From Gemmatimonadota bacterium (GTDB taxonomy: Bacteria > Gemmatimonadota > Gemmatimonadetes > Gemmatimonadales > Gemmatimonadaceae): a DNA stretch of 64,000 nt. Position numbers and translations under genes: made by a program. The number at the start of each line of letters is the position of its first letter. Position 1 is the stretch's first letter. This document shows, one piece after another, positions 7,589 through 16,038 of the stretch. Location of the stretch: contig JAZKBK010000002.1 of assembly GCA_040388625.1 (NCBI GenBank), forward strand, positions 248,001 through 312,000, read 5' to 3'. The notes beneath the pieces are model-generated. The model was not told the DNA's origin. It ran no database searches and was given only the letters and a program-made list of their open reading frames with translations.

Positions 7589-8181
7589 ACGGGAAGACAA
7601 TCATCACCGTCTTCGACTACGGCGCCGGCAACATGCATTCGCTGCTGAAGGCTCTGGACATCGGGGGCGATGTCGAAGTGCGAATGCAGACCGACCCAGA
7701 GGAAGCGCTGGAAACTGACGCGCTGGTTCTGCCCGGGGTGGGGGCCTTCACCAATGCGGCTGGCAGGCTTGCATCCGGTGCTCCCGCGATGCGCGATGCG
7801 ATCCTCGCCGGTTTACCGACTCTCTGCATCTGTCTCGGGATGCAGCTGCTCTTCGACGACAGCGAGGAGGGACCTGGCACAGGACTCGGCGTCATACCAG
7901 GCCACGTGCGCAGGCTCAGAGCGAGGAGGATTCCCCAGATTGGATGGAATGAAGTCGAATCGCTCGATGAAGCGCTGCCGCAGGTTGCATATTTCGCGAA
8001 CAGCTATGTATGCGAACCGGATGATGACGACTGTATCACGGCATATACGACCCATGAACGCGACCGATTCGCTTCGGTCGTGACTGTCGCCAACACTGTC
8101 GGGGTGCAGTTCCATCCCGAGAAGAGCTCCCGGGCGGGAGTCAGCTTCGTGCGAGACTTCGTCAACGGAGTGATTCGATGA
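7585..8181 (+). CDS. hisH: Imidazole glycerol phosphate synthase, glutaminase subunit
   Basis: HisH releases ammonia from glutamine and channels it to HisF. The 198-residue class I glutamine amidotransferase has the nucleophile elbow (LCICLGMQLLF, catalytic Cys), the oxyanion PGVGAF region, and the His-Glu pair (VQFHPEKSS). The ATG at 7585 overlaps the hisC stop (ATGA), and the stop at 8179-8181 overlaps hisA the same way. The HisF partner is encoded three genes downstream in the same transcript. Confidence 0.96.
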   Translation: MNGKTIITVFDYGAGNMHSLLKALDIGGDVEVRMQTDPEEALETDALVLPGVGAFTNAAGRLASGAPAMRDAILAGLPTLCICLGMQLLFDDSEEGPGTGLGVIPGHVRRLRARRIPQIGWNEVESLDEALPQVAYFANSYVCEPDDDDCITAYTTHERDRFASVVTVANTVGVQFHPEKSSRAGVSFVRDFVNGVIR

Positions 8182-8891
8182 TCGCGATACCAGCGATAGA
8201 CATTCGCGATGGAGCGTGCGTTCAGCTCGTTGGCGGTTCGTATGACGCGGAGCAGGTGAGGCTGGATGACCCTCCCGGCGTCGCGCATAAGTGGGAGTTT
8301 GCGGGCTTTCGCCGTCTGCATGTCGTCGACCTCGACGCGGCGACCGGACGCGGCAACAACGCGGAGATGATCCGTGAGGTGTTGCGCGCAACTTCAATGG
8401 AAGCACAGGTGGGCGGCGGCGTACGCGATGAAGATCGAATCGAGTCGCTGCTTCGGGATGGCGCGCAACGCGTGGTTCTTGGTACGAAGGCGGTCGAGAG
8501 CGCCAACTGGCTCGGTGACATGGCGGAAGCATTTCCGGGTACGTTGATCGTAGCCGCCGATGTACGCGACCGGCATGTCGTCACGAGAGGCTGGACGCGT
8601 ACATCGGACCGTTACGTGCTGGATTTCATTGAGGAGCTCAACGCACTTCCGCTGGCCGGTGTAATGGTCACGGCCGTGCACAAGGAAGGTCTCATGGAAG
8701 GAACCGATCTCTCTCTCATGGAAGATGTGGTGGAGGAGAGCGAGCATCCGGTGTGTGCCAGCGGCGGTATAGGCACGATCGGTGATCTACGTGCACTCGA
8801 GGACCGGGGAGTGGCATCAGTTGTCATAGGGATGGCGCTATATACGGGCGCTATCGATCCAGGAGCCGTTGCTGAGGAGTTTGCCGAATGA
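8178..8891 (+). CDS. hisA: ProFAR isomerase
   Basis: HisA is a (beta/alpha)8 barrel that opens the ribose of ProFAR to give PRFAR, the HisF substrate. The 237-residue product has the catalytic Asp in IPAIDIRDGACVQL. It also has the phosphate-binding GGGVRDEDRIESLL loop and the second-half ASGGIGTIGDLRAL loop. ATGA overlaps join it to hisH and hisB. Length and motifs are ordinary for the family. A dual HisA/TrpF (PriA) role cannot be excluded, because no trpF is seen in the window. Confidence 0.95.
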   Translation: MIAIPAIDIRDGACVQLVGGSYDAEQVRLDDPPGVAHKWEFAGFRRLHVVDLDAATGRGNNAEMIREVLRATSMEAQVGGGVRDEDRIESLLRDGAQRVVLGTKAVESANWLGDMAEAFPGTLIVAADVRDRHVVTRGWTRTSDRYVLDFIEELNALPLAGVMVTAVHKEGLMEGTDLSLMEDVVEESEHPVCASGGIGTIGDLRALEDRGVASVVIGMALYTGAIDPGAVAEEFAE

Positions 8892-9439
8892 GTGAAAGAA
8901 CAGTGGTGGAGCGCAAGACGCGCGAGACGCAGATCCGGCTCGAGGTTCAGCGTGGAGAAGGGAAGGGTGACGTTGCAACCGGTGTTCCGTTTCTGGATCA
9001 CATGATGGTTACGTTCGCACGCTACTCGGGCCTCGACGTGACCTTGCGCGCGACTGGCGATCTGAGACATCACACCATCGAGGATGTGGCGATCGCGATG
9101 GGCTCGGCGATCGCTGACGTTATCAAACCGTCCGCGGCACGCTACGGCGATTGTACCATTCCGATGGATGAGGCGCTGGTTCAGGCGTGCGTAGATATGG
9201 GTGGCCGTCCCTATTATAGAGGGCCGGTGCCGAGTGGTCTGTACGATCACTGGATGCGTTCCTTCGCGGACAATGCGAAGGCGACGATCCACATTCGTGT
9301 CCTGCGCGGCGTCGACCGGCACCACATTGTTGAAGCTGCGTTCAAGGCTCTCGGTTTGGCGATTCGCAAGGCGATGATCGACACTGGAGCTGGCGCCGTA
9401 TTCAGCACCAAGGGTTCCGTTTCGCTGGACGTGAAGTGA
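8888..9439 (+). CDS. hisB: Imidazoleglycerol-phosphate dehydratase
   Basis: This is the monofunctional IGP dehydratase (183 aa), without the N-terminal phosphatase found in enteric HisB. It is slightly shorter than the usual 190-200 residues. The manganese-binding motifs are present twice, as expected: [12 protein letters not shown] and [14 protein letters not shown], with FLDHMM near the start. The phosphatase step is supplied by hisN two genes further on. The ATG at 8888 overlaps the hisA stop. The hisB stop overlaps the GTG of hisF. Confidence 0.96.
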   Translation: MSERTVVERKTRETQIRLEVQRGEGKGDVATGVPFLDHMMVTFARYSGLDVTLRATGDLRHHTIEDVAIAMGSAIADVIKPSAARYGDCTIPMDEALVQACVDMGGRPYYRGPVPSGLYDHWMRSFADNAKATIHIRVLRGVDRHHIVEAAFKALGLAIRKAMIDTGAGAVFSTKGSVSLDVK

Positions 9440-10200
9440 CTCTCACGCGCAGACTGATCGTGTGTCTCGACGTCAGGGACGGCCGGGTGGTGAAGGGAAC
9501 GCGCTTTGTGAATCTTCGCGACGTTGGTGATCCAGTCGAGTTGGCTGCTCGATACGAAGCGGAAGGCGCCGATGAGATAGTCTTTCTGGATATCTCGGCG
9601 AGTGTCGAAGGGCGCGGTACGCTGCTGGATGTGGCGCGGCGAACCGCCGAGAAGCTGTTCATTCCGCTTACCATCGGTGGTGGAGTGCGAGGCGCGGCTG
9701 ACGTGGCTCAGGTGCTGCGCGCGGGCGCGGACAAGGTGGCAATCAATTCTGCCGCCGTACGGAATCCGGAAGTGCTCAGCGAGGCGTCGGCGATGTTCGG
9801 TGCTCAATGTGTCGTGTCCAGCATAGACGCCAGACTGATCGACGGATCCTGGCGCGTGGTCACCCATGGCGGACGCACCGCAACCGGACTTGACGCCATT
9901 GAGTGGGCGCGCGAGTGCGAGAGGCTCGGTGCAGGCGAGATCCTTCTGACGAGCATCGATCGTGACGGATCTCGTGATGGATACGATATCGACCTGACCT
10001 GCGCCGTCGCGGACGCCGTGAGCGTGCCCGTTATTGCATCCGGCGGTGCGGGTTCTGCGCATGACGTAGTGGACGTCATTCAATCGGGGCACGCGGATGC
10101 GGCGCTGGTTGCTGGTATCCTGCATGACGGTACGACGACCGTATCCGAGCTCAAGACATACATGAGAGAGTCACTATTGCCTGTGAGAGATGCTGCGTGA
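9436..10200 (+). CDS. hisF: Imidazole glycerol phosphate synthase, cyclase subunit
   Basis: HisF is the barrel subunit that uses HisH-derived ammonia to convert PRFAR to IGP and AICAR. The 254-residue product carries the catalytic Asp in [16 protein letters not shown] and the second Asp in [15 protein letters not shown]. Phosphate-binding loops [11 protein letters not shown] and [11 protein letters not shown] are present. Translation starts at the GTG at 9436, overlapping the hisB stop (GTGA). It ends overlapping the GTG of hisN. HisF resembles HisA in the same operon, as is usual. Confidence 0.96.
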   Translation: MTLTRRLIVCLDVRDGRVVKGTRFVNLRDVGDPVELAARYEAEGADEIVFLDISASVEGRGTLLDVARRTAEKLFIPLTIGGGVRGAADVAQVLRAGADKVAINSAAVRNPEVLSEASAMFGAQCVVSSIDARLIDGSWRVVTHGGRTATGLDAIEWARECERLGAGEILLTSIDRDGSRDGYDIDLTCAVADAVSVPVIASGGAGSAHDVVDVIQSGHADAALVAGILHDGTTTVSELKTYMRESLLPVRDAA

Positions 10201-10964
10201 GCGAATCATATCTTGATGCCGTTACCGAGCTTGCGCGCATTGCAGGCGACTTTGCGATGTCGCACTATGGCAAGTCACTCACTGTAGATGTGAAGCACGA
10301 TGGATCTCCCGTGACTGTCGCTGATCGCGGTGCAGAGGAGCGCGCTCGCGCGTGGATCGAGAAGCGGTTTCCTGAAGACGGGATTCTGGGCGAGGAGTTC
10401 GGCGATGTGCGTCCAACCGCGCGGAGACGCTGGATTCTCGATCCGATCGATGGGACCAGGAGTTTCATCAGAAGAGTTCCACTATGGGGAACGCTCATCG
10501 CCGTCACCGAAGGAGAATCCGTGCTCGCGGGGTGCGCATATTTTCCGGCGGTCGCCGAGACTGTGGCTGCGGCAGCAGGGGAGGGATGCTTCTGGAACGG
10601 TGTGCGCTGCAGCGTATCATCGACCGCAACGATCGCCGAATCTACCATCGCGATAACCGATGATCGGTTCGAAGGGCGCCCTGAACGCGCAACTGCATGG
10701 CGGCGGCTCGCCGCGCAGGCCAGCGTATCGCGCACGTGGGGCGACTGCTACGGGTATCTTCTGCTTGCAACCGGGCGAGCCGACGTGATGGTCGACGACG
10801 TGGTAGCACCGTGGGATTCGGCTGCGCTCTATCCAATAGTTACCGAAGCTGGCGGCTCGTTCACGGATTGGAGTGGCACAGCCACGGCCTTCGGCGGTGA
10901 CATCATCGCCACCAACGCTGCTCTGGCCGGGCCGGTGCGGGACCTGCTGGTTGCAGCATCATGA
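10197..10964 (+). CDS. hisN: Histidinol-phosphatase, inositol monophosphatase family
   Basis: The 255-residue product belongs to the IMPase superfamily. Metal-binding motifs are GEEFGD (Glu), [20 protein letters not shown] (DPIDGT) and the C-terminal [15 protein letters not shown]. Its position between hisF and hisIE, with 4-base overlaps on both sides, identifies it as the histidinol-phosphate phosphatase of the pathway, like HisN of Actinobacteria. It thus completes the step missing from the monofunctional HisB. The start is the GTG at 10197. Activity on inositol phosphate is possible but unlikely in this context. Confidence 0.9.
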   Translation: MSESYLDAVTELARIAGDFAMSHYGKSLTVDVKHDGSPVTVADRGAEERARAWIEKRFPEDGILGEEFGDVRPTARRRWILDPIDGTRSFIRRVPLWGTLIAVTEGESVLAGCAYFPAVAETVAAAAGEGCFWNGVRCSVSSTATIAESTIAITDDRFEGRPERATAWRRLAAQASVSRTWGDCYGYLLLATGRADVMVDDVVAPWDSAALYPIVTEAGGSFTDWSGTATAFGGDIIATNAALAGPVRDLLVAAS

Positions 10965-11551
10965 CAGTCGGCGATCTGGATTTCAGCAAGGGCGGCGGTC
11001 TCGTCACGGTGGTGACGCAGGACGCGGTGACCGGTGCGGTGCTGATGGTCGCGCACATGGATCGTGAGGCATTTGAAAAGACCGTCGAGACTGGTGAGAT
11101 GCACTATCGCTCCCGCTCGCGCGGGCTGTGGCACAAGGGTGCTACGAGCGGAAACGTGCAGCATGTGGTATCGCTTACGCCTGATTGTGATGGCGATGCA
11201 ATTCTCGCCCGTGTGAGAGCGGCCGGTCCGGCATGTCACAACGGCACAATCTCATGCTTCGATCAACCGGCGAATGGAGATGCGCTCACCGGGCTCGCGT
11301 CGGTGATCGAGTCTCGTGCACAGAATGCGGACGGTGAGAGCTATACGAGGAAGTTGCTCGCTGATCGCAATCTGCGACTCAAGAAGCTCGGCGAGGAAAC
11401 CGCCGAGCTGGTGCTTGCGCTCGCTGATGAAGACCGCGATCGCGCGACGGAAGAAGCAGCAGATCTGATGTACCACATGATGGTCGCGCTGCGCGCGCAG
11501 AACATTTTGCTGGATCAGGTACGAGGCGTGATTTCGGCGCGCAATCGATAG
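10961..11551 (+). CDS. hisI: Bifunctional PRA-CH / PRA-PH
   Basis: This HisIE fusion carries out steps 2 and 3 of the pathway. Residues 1-105 are the phosphoribosyl-AMP cyclohydrolase domain with zinc/magnesium motifs ([25 protein letters not shown] and CHNG). Residues ~110-196 are the all-helical phosphoribosyl-ATP pyrophosphatase domain ([25 protein letters not shown]). The ATG at 10961 overlaps hisN. It is the ninth and last gene of the operon. No clear intrinsic terminator follows. Confidence 0.95.
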   Translation: MTVGDLDFSKGGGLVTVVTQDAVTGAVLMVAHMDREAFEKTVETGEMHYRSRSRGLWHKGATSGNVQHVVSLTPDCDGDAILARVRAAGPACHNGTISCFDQPANGDALTGLASVIESRAQNADGESYTRKLLADRNLRLKKLGEETAELVLALADEDRDRATEEAADLMYHMMVALRAQNILLDQVRGVISARNR

Positions 11552-11654
11552 GAACGAAGACTGGGGACAAGACCACCAAACCGGACTGTAAGCCTAAGAT
11601 TGGGCCGATCAGTGGGGGAAGGTCAGGCCTTGCTTTTCAAGACGGTATCTGACC

Positions 11655-11819
11655 CCACTTCCCATCGAGGTAGCGTCGGCGCTCACCGACGTTGGGTTCG
11701 TGATCGAGCGGCTTGTCGAGCCGACACCGACAGAGGCCTTTCGACTCATCGATCCGGACGCGTACCGCCGGCTGCTCGAGCAACCCGAGTTTCTGATAGT
11801 TCGCGCTCGTGTCTCCTGA
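11655..11819 (+). pseudogene. C-terminal remnant of a SAM-dependent methyltransferase
   Basis: This frame reads PLPIEVASALTDVGFVIERL, then VEPTPTEAFRLIDPDAYRRL, then LEQPEFLIVRARVS and a TGA at 11817-11819. The run 'ALTDVGFVIERLVEP...YRRLLEQPEFLIVRA' is the usual C-terminal end of class I (Methyltransf_11/25) methyltransferases. No start codon or SAM-binding motif precedes it. It is about 55 codons long and looks like the leftover of a deleted or interrupted gene at the edge of the accessory stretch. The neighbouring intact methyltransferase is on the other strand and differs in sequence. Confidence 0.6.
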
Positions 11820-11826
11820 ACTGTCA

Positions 11827-12486
11827 CTACCAGCCCCGGTATACCACCAATGACTTTGTGAGTCCACCAAGTCGCTCGCGATACAACAATGCACCGGGAA
11901 ATAGTGATTTCATCTCACTGCTATTGAGAAGTCGAATCTGCGACACCTCGCGGAGCGCATCCCGGTAGTCCGGTTGCCGATGCATCCATCCCAGATCGTG
12001 TCGGCGCAACAGTTCCACCTGCAGGCGCCGCGGGTAGAACTGAAACAGAGGTAGGAGGAAGTGCGGCTCCAGGGGGAAGTAGCGGTTGGGCGTCTGAACG
12101 AAATATCGCGGAGCCACCCGCTGGACCTCTTCAGCCATCCTCTCCTGATCGCCGAGTGATCCGACGTGCTCGATGACGGAGTTCGAAAAAACCGCGTCGA
12201 ATGCATTGTCGGCAAACATGTGCATGTCTCGGGCGTCGCAGGCCAGTTGCTTGATTGCCTGGTTTGCAGAAACGTAGGACTCCAGGTTGACAATCGTGAC
12301 GCTAATCGCACCAGTCGTCACAAGCGTCTCGCCTTCCCAGAATTGTGGAGTTCCGCCGACGTCAAGCACCGACGACCCTCGTGGGAGTTTCTCTATCAAC
12401 CCGCGGAACAACGCGAACCTTTTACGGCGCATGCGACTGGCGAGCGACGCAGGGTCGTTGAAATTCGCCAAACGTTTGAGTCCCAT
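11827..12486 (-). CDS. Class I SAM-dependent methyltransferase
   Basis: The 219-residue product has motif I (SSVLDVGGTPQFW), an acidic motif II region (VTIVNLESY), motif III/IV (CDARDMHMF, DAVFSNSVIEHVG) and a PNRYFPLEPH segment. These are typical of Methyltransf_11 proteins found in cell-surface polysaccharide or lipid clusters. The C-terminal half (FQFYPRRLQVELLRRH) fits methyltransferases that act on glycans. The substrate cannot be told. It stands alone between a methyltransferase remnant and an IS element, so it may be what is left of a larger acquired cluster. Confidence 0.8.
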   Translation of the reverse strand: MGLKRLANFNDPASLASRMRRKRFALFRGLIEKLPRGSSVLDVGGTPQFWEGETLVTTGAISVTIVNLESYVSANQAIKQLACDARDMHMFADNAFDAVFSNSVIEHVGSLGDQERMAEEVQRVAPRYFVQTPNRYFPLEPHFLLPLFQFYPRRLQVELLRRHDLGWMHRQPDYRDALREVSQIRLLNSSEMKSLFPGALLYRERLGGLTKSLVVYRGW

Positions 12487-12926
12487 GTTGGATCGGCCTC
12501 GTTACTGAACCAGAGATATACTACTGCATTCCGCAACGCGCACCTGATCGTTACGCGACAGGGAATGCGGCTCGATGAATAATGGGTGACAATCAGCCAG
12601 CGAGTGCCAGCTGCTCGGGAGCGCATCCCAATGAAGAAGGGCCGGCGAGGCGAAAATTACCGTTGCGCCGACTTCGCCTAACCAGGGTACGCCGGAGGTG
12701 CCGCAACAGCATCGGCCTACCTTTCAGATGAGACGCGTACTTCTGCAAAGCCGTACTGCGTATCAGCCTGTCGCATCGTCCGGCCATGGCCAGCCACGCT
12801 GCCACTTACCCATCGACTCACCAACCACAGTGATCTAATTCATGTCGCCCTGAGAACGCTGTTTGGCATCATGTGACAACTGAGCGAATGTAAAAAGGGT
12901 TGCGCAACTAGCCATTTGGTGAATTT
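12487..12926. other. 440-base intergenic stretch upstream of the IS element
   Basis: No convincing gene is seen. The longest frame on the minus strand (about 70 codons, 12593-12805) is Arg/Leu-rich and has no recognisable motif. It could be the decayed start of a glycosyltransferase or methyltransferase, but that is speculation. No hairpin terminator or tRNA was found. Confidence 0.4.
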
Positions 12927-12989
12927 GGAATTCCCCCGGTTTGATGGACACCAAGTTAGCTCTGAATAAGTTCAGAGTGGAGGTGTTCA

Positions 12990-13334
12990 ATGGCGGACAA
13001 AGATGCAGCGAGATCAGGACGGCAATCACGCCGGCGATTTAGCCGGGAGTTCAAGGTAGAAGCGGTTCGCCTGGCATCAGCTGGCGACCGGAGCGTGGCG
13101 GAAGTAGCACGCGAGCTGGGGATGAATGCGGAAGTTCTGCGGTCGTGGAAGCGCCGGATGAACAGCGGCGATGGTGCTCCAGTCGCGGATGTATTTCCGG
13201 GAAATGGTAAGCTCACTAGCCAGGACGAGGAGTTGCGTCGCTTACGTCGTGAGAATGCGATCCTGCGCGAGGAGCGAGAGATCCTAAAAAAAGCGACGGC
13301 CTTCGCTTCGCTCTTCGCCAGGGAATCGCGATGA
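12990..13334 (+). CDS. IS3-family transposase OrfA
   Basis: The 114-residue protein has an N-terminal helix-turn-helix (RRFSREFKVEAVRLAS, SVAEVARELGMNAEVLRSWKR) that binds the element ends. A leucine-zipper-like helix follows (DEELRRLRRENAILREEREI). This is standard for IS3/IS2/IS150 OrfA. The stop overlaps the OrfB ATG (ATGA, 13331-13334). The slippery run at 13286-13292 lies about 13 codons before the stop, so most OrfA ends here while a fraction may be fused to OrfB. Confidence 0.93.
   Translation: MADKDAARSGRQSRRRFSREFKVEAVRLASAGDRSVAEVARELGMNAEVLRSWKRRMNSGDGAPVADVFPGNGKLTSQDEELRRLRRENAILREEREILKKATAFASLFARESR
13286..13293 (+). promoter_or_regulatory. A7G slippery site for -1 frameshift
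   Basis: Seven A (13286-13292) then G are read in orfA as CTA AAA AAA GCG. A -1 slip enters the frame of orfB, which is open from 13292 to the orfB ATG at 13331, so an OrfAB fusion can be made. This matches the known IS3-family mechanism. No stimulatory hairpin was worked out. Confidence 0.7.
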
Positions 13335-14251
13335 GATACAACTTCATCAGCGACCACGCGAGCGAGTTCAAGGTACTTTCGATGTGCCGAGTGCTCGAGG
13401 TGTCGAGGCCGGGGTATTACGCGTGGATGATGCGCAGGGAAGGTGAGCTGAGCGAACGAGCACGAGTGGATCAGGATCTCACCGTTAGAATCCAAACGGT
13501 CCACCGGAAGAGTCGGAGGAGCTACGGCAGTCCGCGCGCGCATCGCGAGCTCAAAGGCCAGGGCATTCATGTCGGCGAGAAGCGCGTCGCGCGTTTGATG
13601 CGTGAGAATGAGATCCGTGCCAAGCAGACCCGGAAGTTTCGTGTGACGACGACCGACTCTTCGCATGCGCACCCGGTCGCAGAGAACGTGCTGAATCGGA
13701 AATTCGGTGTGACCGGCATCATCGCTCCGAACAGGGTATGGGTGAGTGACATCACCTACATTCCGACCGCCGAGGGGTGGCTGTATCTGGCAGTGATCCT
13801 GGATCTGTTTTCCAGGCGCGTGGTGGGATGGAGCATGAAGCACACGATGGAGAGATTGCTGACACTCGATGCGCTCAGGATGGCGCTGTCGCAGCGCACT
13901 CCGGAGCTTGGCGTACTGCATCATTCGGATCGCGGAAGTCAGTACGCTTGTGGGGACTATCGAGACATTCTTGATCAGAACGGAATGACGTGCAGCATGA
14001 GCCGGAAGGGCGATTGCTGGGACAACGCTGTGGCTGAGAGCTTCTTCGCCACACTGAAGAAGGAACTGGTCAACGACGCAGCGTGGCAAACGAGAGAAGA
14101 AGCCAGAGCATCTCTTTTCGAATACATCGAAGTGTGGTACAATCGAGAGCGTCGGCATTCCTCGATTGATTATCTCAGCCCTGCCGACTACGAAGCGAAG
14201 TGTGAAATGAACTACGAGATGCAAACGCTACAGCACGAGGTGGCAGCGTAA
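13331..14251 (+). CDS. IS3-family transposase OrfB (DDE)
   Basis: The 306-residue integrase-type catalytic protein contains HTH_21 (RIQTVHRKSRRSYGSPRAH, GEKRVARLMREN). The rve DDE core follows: first Asp in VWVSDITYI, second in HHSDRGSQYA and Glu in DCWDNAVAESFFATLKKEL. The conserved end is YNRERRHSSIDYLSPADYE. All three catalytic residues are present and the frame is intact. Active transposase is normally the OrfAB fusion produced by frameshifting at the A7 run. The start ATG overlaps the orfA stop. Confidence 0.95.
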   Translation: MRYNFISDHASEFKVLSMCRVLEVSRPGYYAWMMRREGELSERARVDQDLTVRIQTVHRKSRRSYGSPRAHRELKGQGIHVGEKRVARLMRENEIRAKQTRKFRVTTTDSSHAHPVAENVLNRKFGVTGIIAPNRVWVSDITYIPTAEGWLYLAVILDLFSRRVVGWSMKHTMERLLTLDALRMALSQRTPELGVLHHSDRGSQYACGDYRDILDQNGMTCSMSRKGDCWDNAVAESFFATLKKELVNDAAWQTREEARASLFEYIEVWYNRERRHSSIDYLSPADYEAKCEMNYEMQTLQHEVAA

Positions 14252-14393
14252 ACCCCGAGTCTGTCAAATCGGGGGAACTCCCGAACAGTAACCGGACGCT
14301 AGGAACTGGTCATCGTCTCTGGCACTCCCGGGAGGCTTAATGCACGGCGTGGTTTGCGGACCGCAACGTCGGTTCACGGGGTTCGCGAGTCAT

Positions 14394-15311
14394 TCACTCA
14401 TCGGCATGTCGTGTGTGTTCATCCGTAGCCTCTGTAGTGTCGACAATTCGCTGCACGTATGAGCGGACATCGGCTGCCGCGTCTTCAGCGTCTTCGATTG
14501 ATAGTTCGAGTGAGCGAGCGAGTTCAGTGAAGGGCGCTTCCCAGTGCGGTGGCACAACTATCTCGGGTGGCCACGGCTGCCGCTGGCGGAGCCGGAACGT
14601 TTCCTCGCAGATCAGACGGAGCACCGACGAGGGCGGAGCGAGGTCGCGGAGTACCCAGAGATCGAGGAGGTCACGTACCCGCTCGTTGGGCTGGCCACTT
14701 GCGAGGATCTCCGTCATTGCGTGGAGCTTCTGCGCAACCTGCTTGGTTAGTGGGAGGCATGGGAGTGACGCTGGGCCCATGAGGCCGAAATCCGCTAGAC
14801 TGATCGCGGGCACTTCCTCTGGTGGAAGCGGTGTCCCTTCCCAGGAAGACACCTCCATCTGAATAGACGCCCACGTTTTCCCCTGGTACTCGACCTTGAT
14901 GTCGAGCCGGGTCATGTGCGTCATCTGATGCGGCCGGGTTACACGGAAAGTGAAGCCCTCGTACGGAGTAGCGAACGCTTCGTCCAGTGCATCGAGGAGC
15001 TTGTCACGCTCGCCGCGGAAGACCGTGTCGTAGTCCTTGGTTGCTCGCGCTTTGAGTCGGAGGCGCAGCTCCAGCGATACACCACCTTTCACAAGAAATG
15101 CGGGCCCGTGATCCTCGGCTTGAAAGCGGCTCAGTGCGCCGCCCAGCACCATGAACGCCACCCAGCGCTGCACGCGATTTGGGGCGAGACTGTGATATTC
15201 AGCATACCGGTTGACCGCGTCTTGGAGCGCGCGGTGATTGGGCGGCGGGACGCGCTTGGGCGGCCGGTAGGGTTCTCGCGAGGGCGATTTCCCGTTCGTG
15301 GGATCAGCCAT
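14394..15311 (-). CDS. abiEii: AbiEii-type nucleotidyltransferase toxin
   Basis: The ~305-residue protein matches the AbiEii/DUF1814 family, the toxin of type IV AbiE systems. The nucleotidyltransferase motif is visible as FLVKGGVSLELRLRL followed by KDYDTVF (GG-S...D-D). Further downstream, MTRLDIKVEY and LTKQVAQKLHAM carry the conserved Asp and Lys regions. The family transfers nucleotides, reported on tRNA for some members, to arrest growth and abort phage infection. The ATG at 15311 overlaps the antitoxin stop by 8 bases; ATG 15320 is an alternative. The antitoxin is directly upstream. The pair sits beside an IS3 element. Confidence 0.85.
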   Translation of the reverse strand: MADPTNGKSPSREPYRPPKRVPPPNHRALQDAVNRYAEYHSLAPNRVQRWVAFMVLGGALSRFQAEDHGPAFLVKGGVSLELRLRLKARATKDYDTVFRGERDKLLDALDEAFATPYEGFTFRVTRPHQMTHMTRLDIKVEYQGKTWASIQMEVSSWEGTPLPPEEVPAISLADFGLMGPASLPCLPLTKQVAQKLHAMTEILASGQPNERVRDLLDLWVLRDLAPPSSVLRLICEETFRLRQRQPWPPEIVVPPHWEAPFTELARSLELSIEDAEDAAADVRSYVQRIVDTTEATDEHTRHADE

Positions 15312-15918
15312 CGCGGCCATCGTTGGAGCTGCTGGTGTCGGCAGGTGCCAGCCTTTCAGAGCTATCCCCTGCAAATAACTCTTGGCTGAGCGTTGCCGCA
15401 TCGCGCCGCGATAGTCGCCCACTTTCGAGGCCATCCTCGATTGCCTGGTGGAGGAGAGCGAGGCTGGTATGATCGGCATGGCAGTCTCGGATCGCCCGCG
15501 CGGGCGTGGTCACGGGGATGCTTTCGACTGAGGTCACGTCACTCGGAGCGAGGTCGGCGTGATGAATGACATACTGGCCGGGCGTAGCGCGTCGGATACG
15601 GAATGTCGTAGGTAGGATGAGATGAATCTTGCCCGGATCGGCGTCCGAGATTCCGAGGAGTTCCAGAGCCGTTTGGTGCGACAGGACGCCGCGGGCGCCA
15701 TGCGGCCAGAGTGACGCAGCCATGTAAGGACCGAGCGGAGAGGCTGGAACGAGGGGGTTGCGATAGAGCCCCTGCGCCACCCGCTCGATGGTGCCTCGCC
15801 GGCACATCATAAGTACGGCGTGCGGGTTGACGCCGGCCTCCCGCGCCTGCTCAGTAGTGAAATATCCGAACTGATCGAGGGCTATCTCATGGACTGTGGC
15901 GAATGCATCGCGCATCAT
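15304..15918 (-). CDS. abiEi: AbiEi-type antitoxin / transcriptional regulator
   Basis: The 204-residue product has the N-terminal winged-helix of the AbiEi_4/AbiEi antitoxin family (YFTTEQAREAGVNPHAVLMMCRRGTIERVAQGLYR). The family's middle region follows (GVLSHQTALELLGISD.DPGKIHLILP, then IPVTTPARAIRDC). AbiEi neutralises AbiEii and represses its own promoter. Consistent with that, repeated GTTACATT boxes lie 25-80 bases upstream of the start at 15918. Translational overlap with abiEii fits a toxin-antitoxin operon. Confidence 0.86.
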   Translation of the reverse strand: MMRDAFATVHEIALDQFGYFTTEQAREAGVNPHAVLMMCRRGTIERVAQGLYRNPLVPASPLGPYMAASLWPHGARGVLSHQTALELLGISDADPGKIHLILPTTFRIRRATPGQYVIHHADLAPSDVTSVESIPVTTPARAIRDCHADHTSLALLHQAIEDGLESGRLSRRDAATLSQELFAGDSSERLAPADTSSSNDGRDG

Positions 15919-15942
15919 AGGACGGACAAGACCTCACTAGAC

Positions 15943-15999
15943 GTTACATTTCGTCCTGAACCACCGGGTTATGGATACAATGTAACGTAAGGTTACATT
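15943..15999. promoter_or_regulatory. Palindromic operator boxes of the AbiE operon
   Basis: A perfect inverted repeat AATGTAAC-GTAAG-GTTACATT occupies 15979-15999, and another GTTACATT copy is at 15943-15950. Both precede the abiEi start on the minus strand. Autoregulation by AbiEi at inverted repeats is known for this family; that these boxes serve it is inferred. Confidence 0.65.
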
Positions 16000-16038
16000 A
16001 TGTCCACTATAGGTCGATTACAGCATGGGGTGAGAAGT

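Larger units (their letters stand above)
12927..14281 (+). mobile_element. IS3-family insertion sequence
   Basis: A 1.36-kb element has two overlapping ORFs and 23-base imperfect terminal inverted repeats: left 12927-12949 and right 14259-14281. Nineteen of 23 positions match, and the core is TTCCCCCGRTTTGAYRGAC. OrfA is an HTH protein and OrfB has the IS3 DDE domain. An A7 run near the end of orfA fits programmed -1 frameshifting. No target-site duplication is visible next to the repeats. The element looks intact and possibly active. Confidence 0.9.

Noticed and set aside
12956-14224. Long minus-strand open frame across the IS3 element
   Set aside because: The plus strand encodes a textbook IS3 transposase with all DDE residues.
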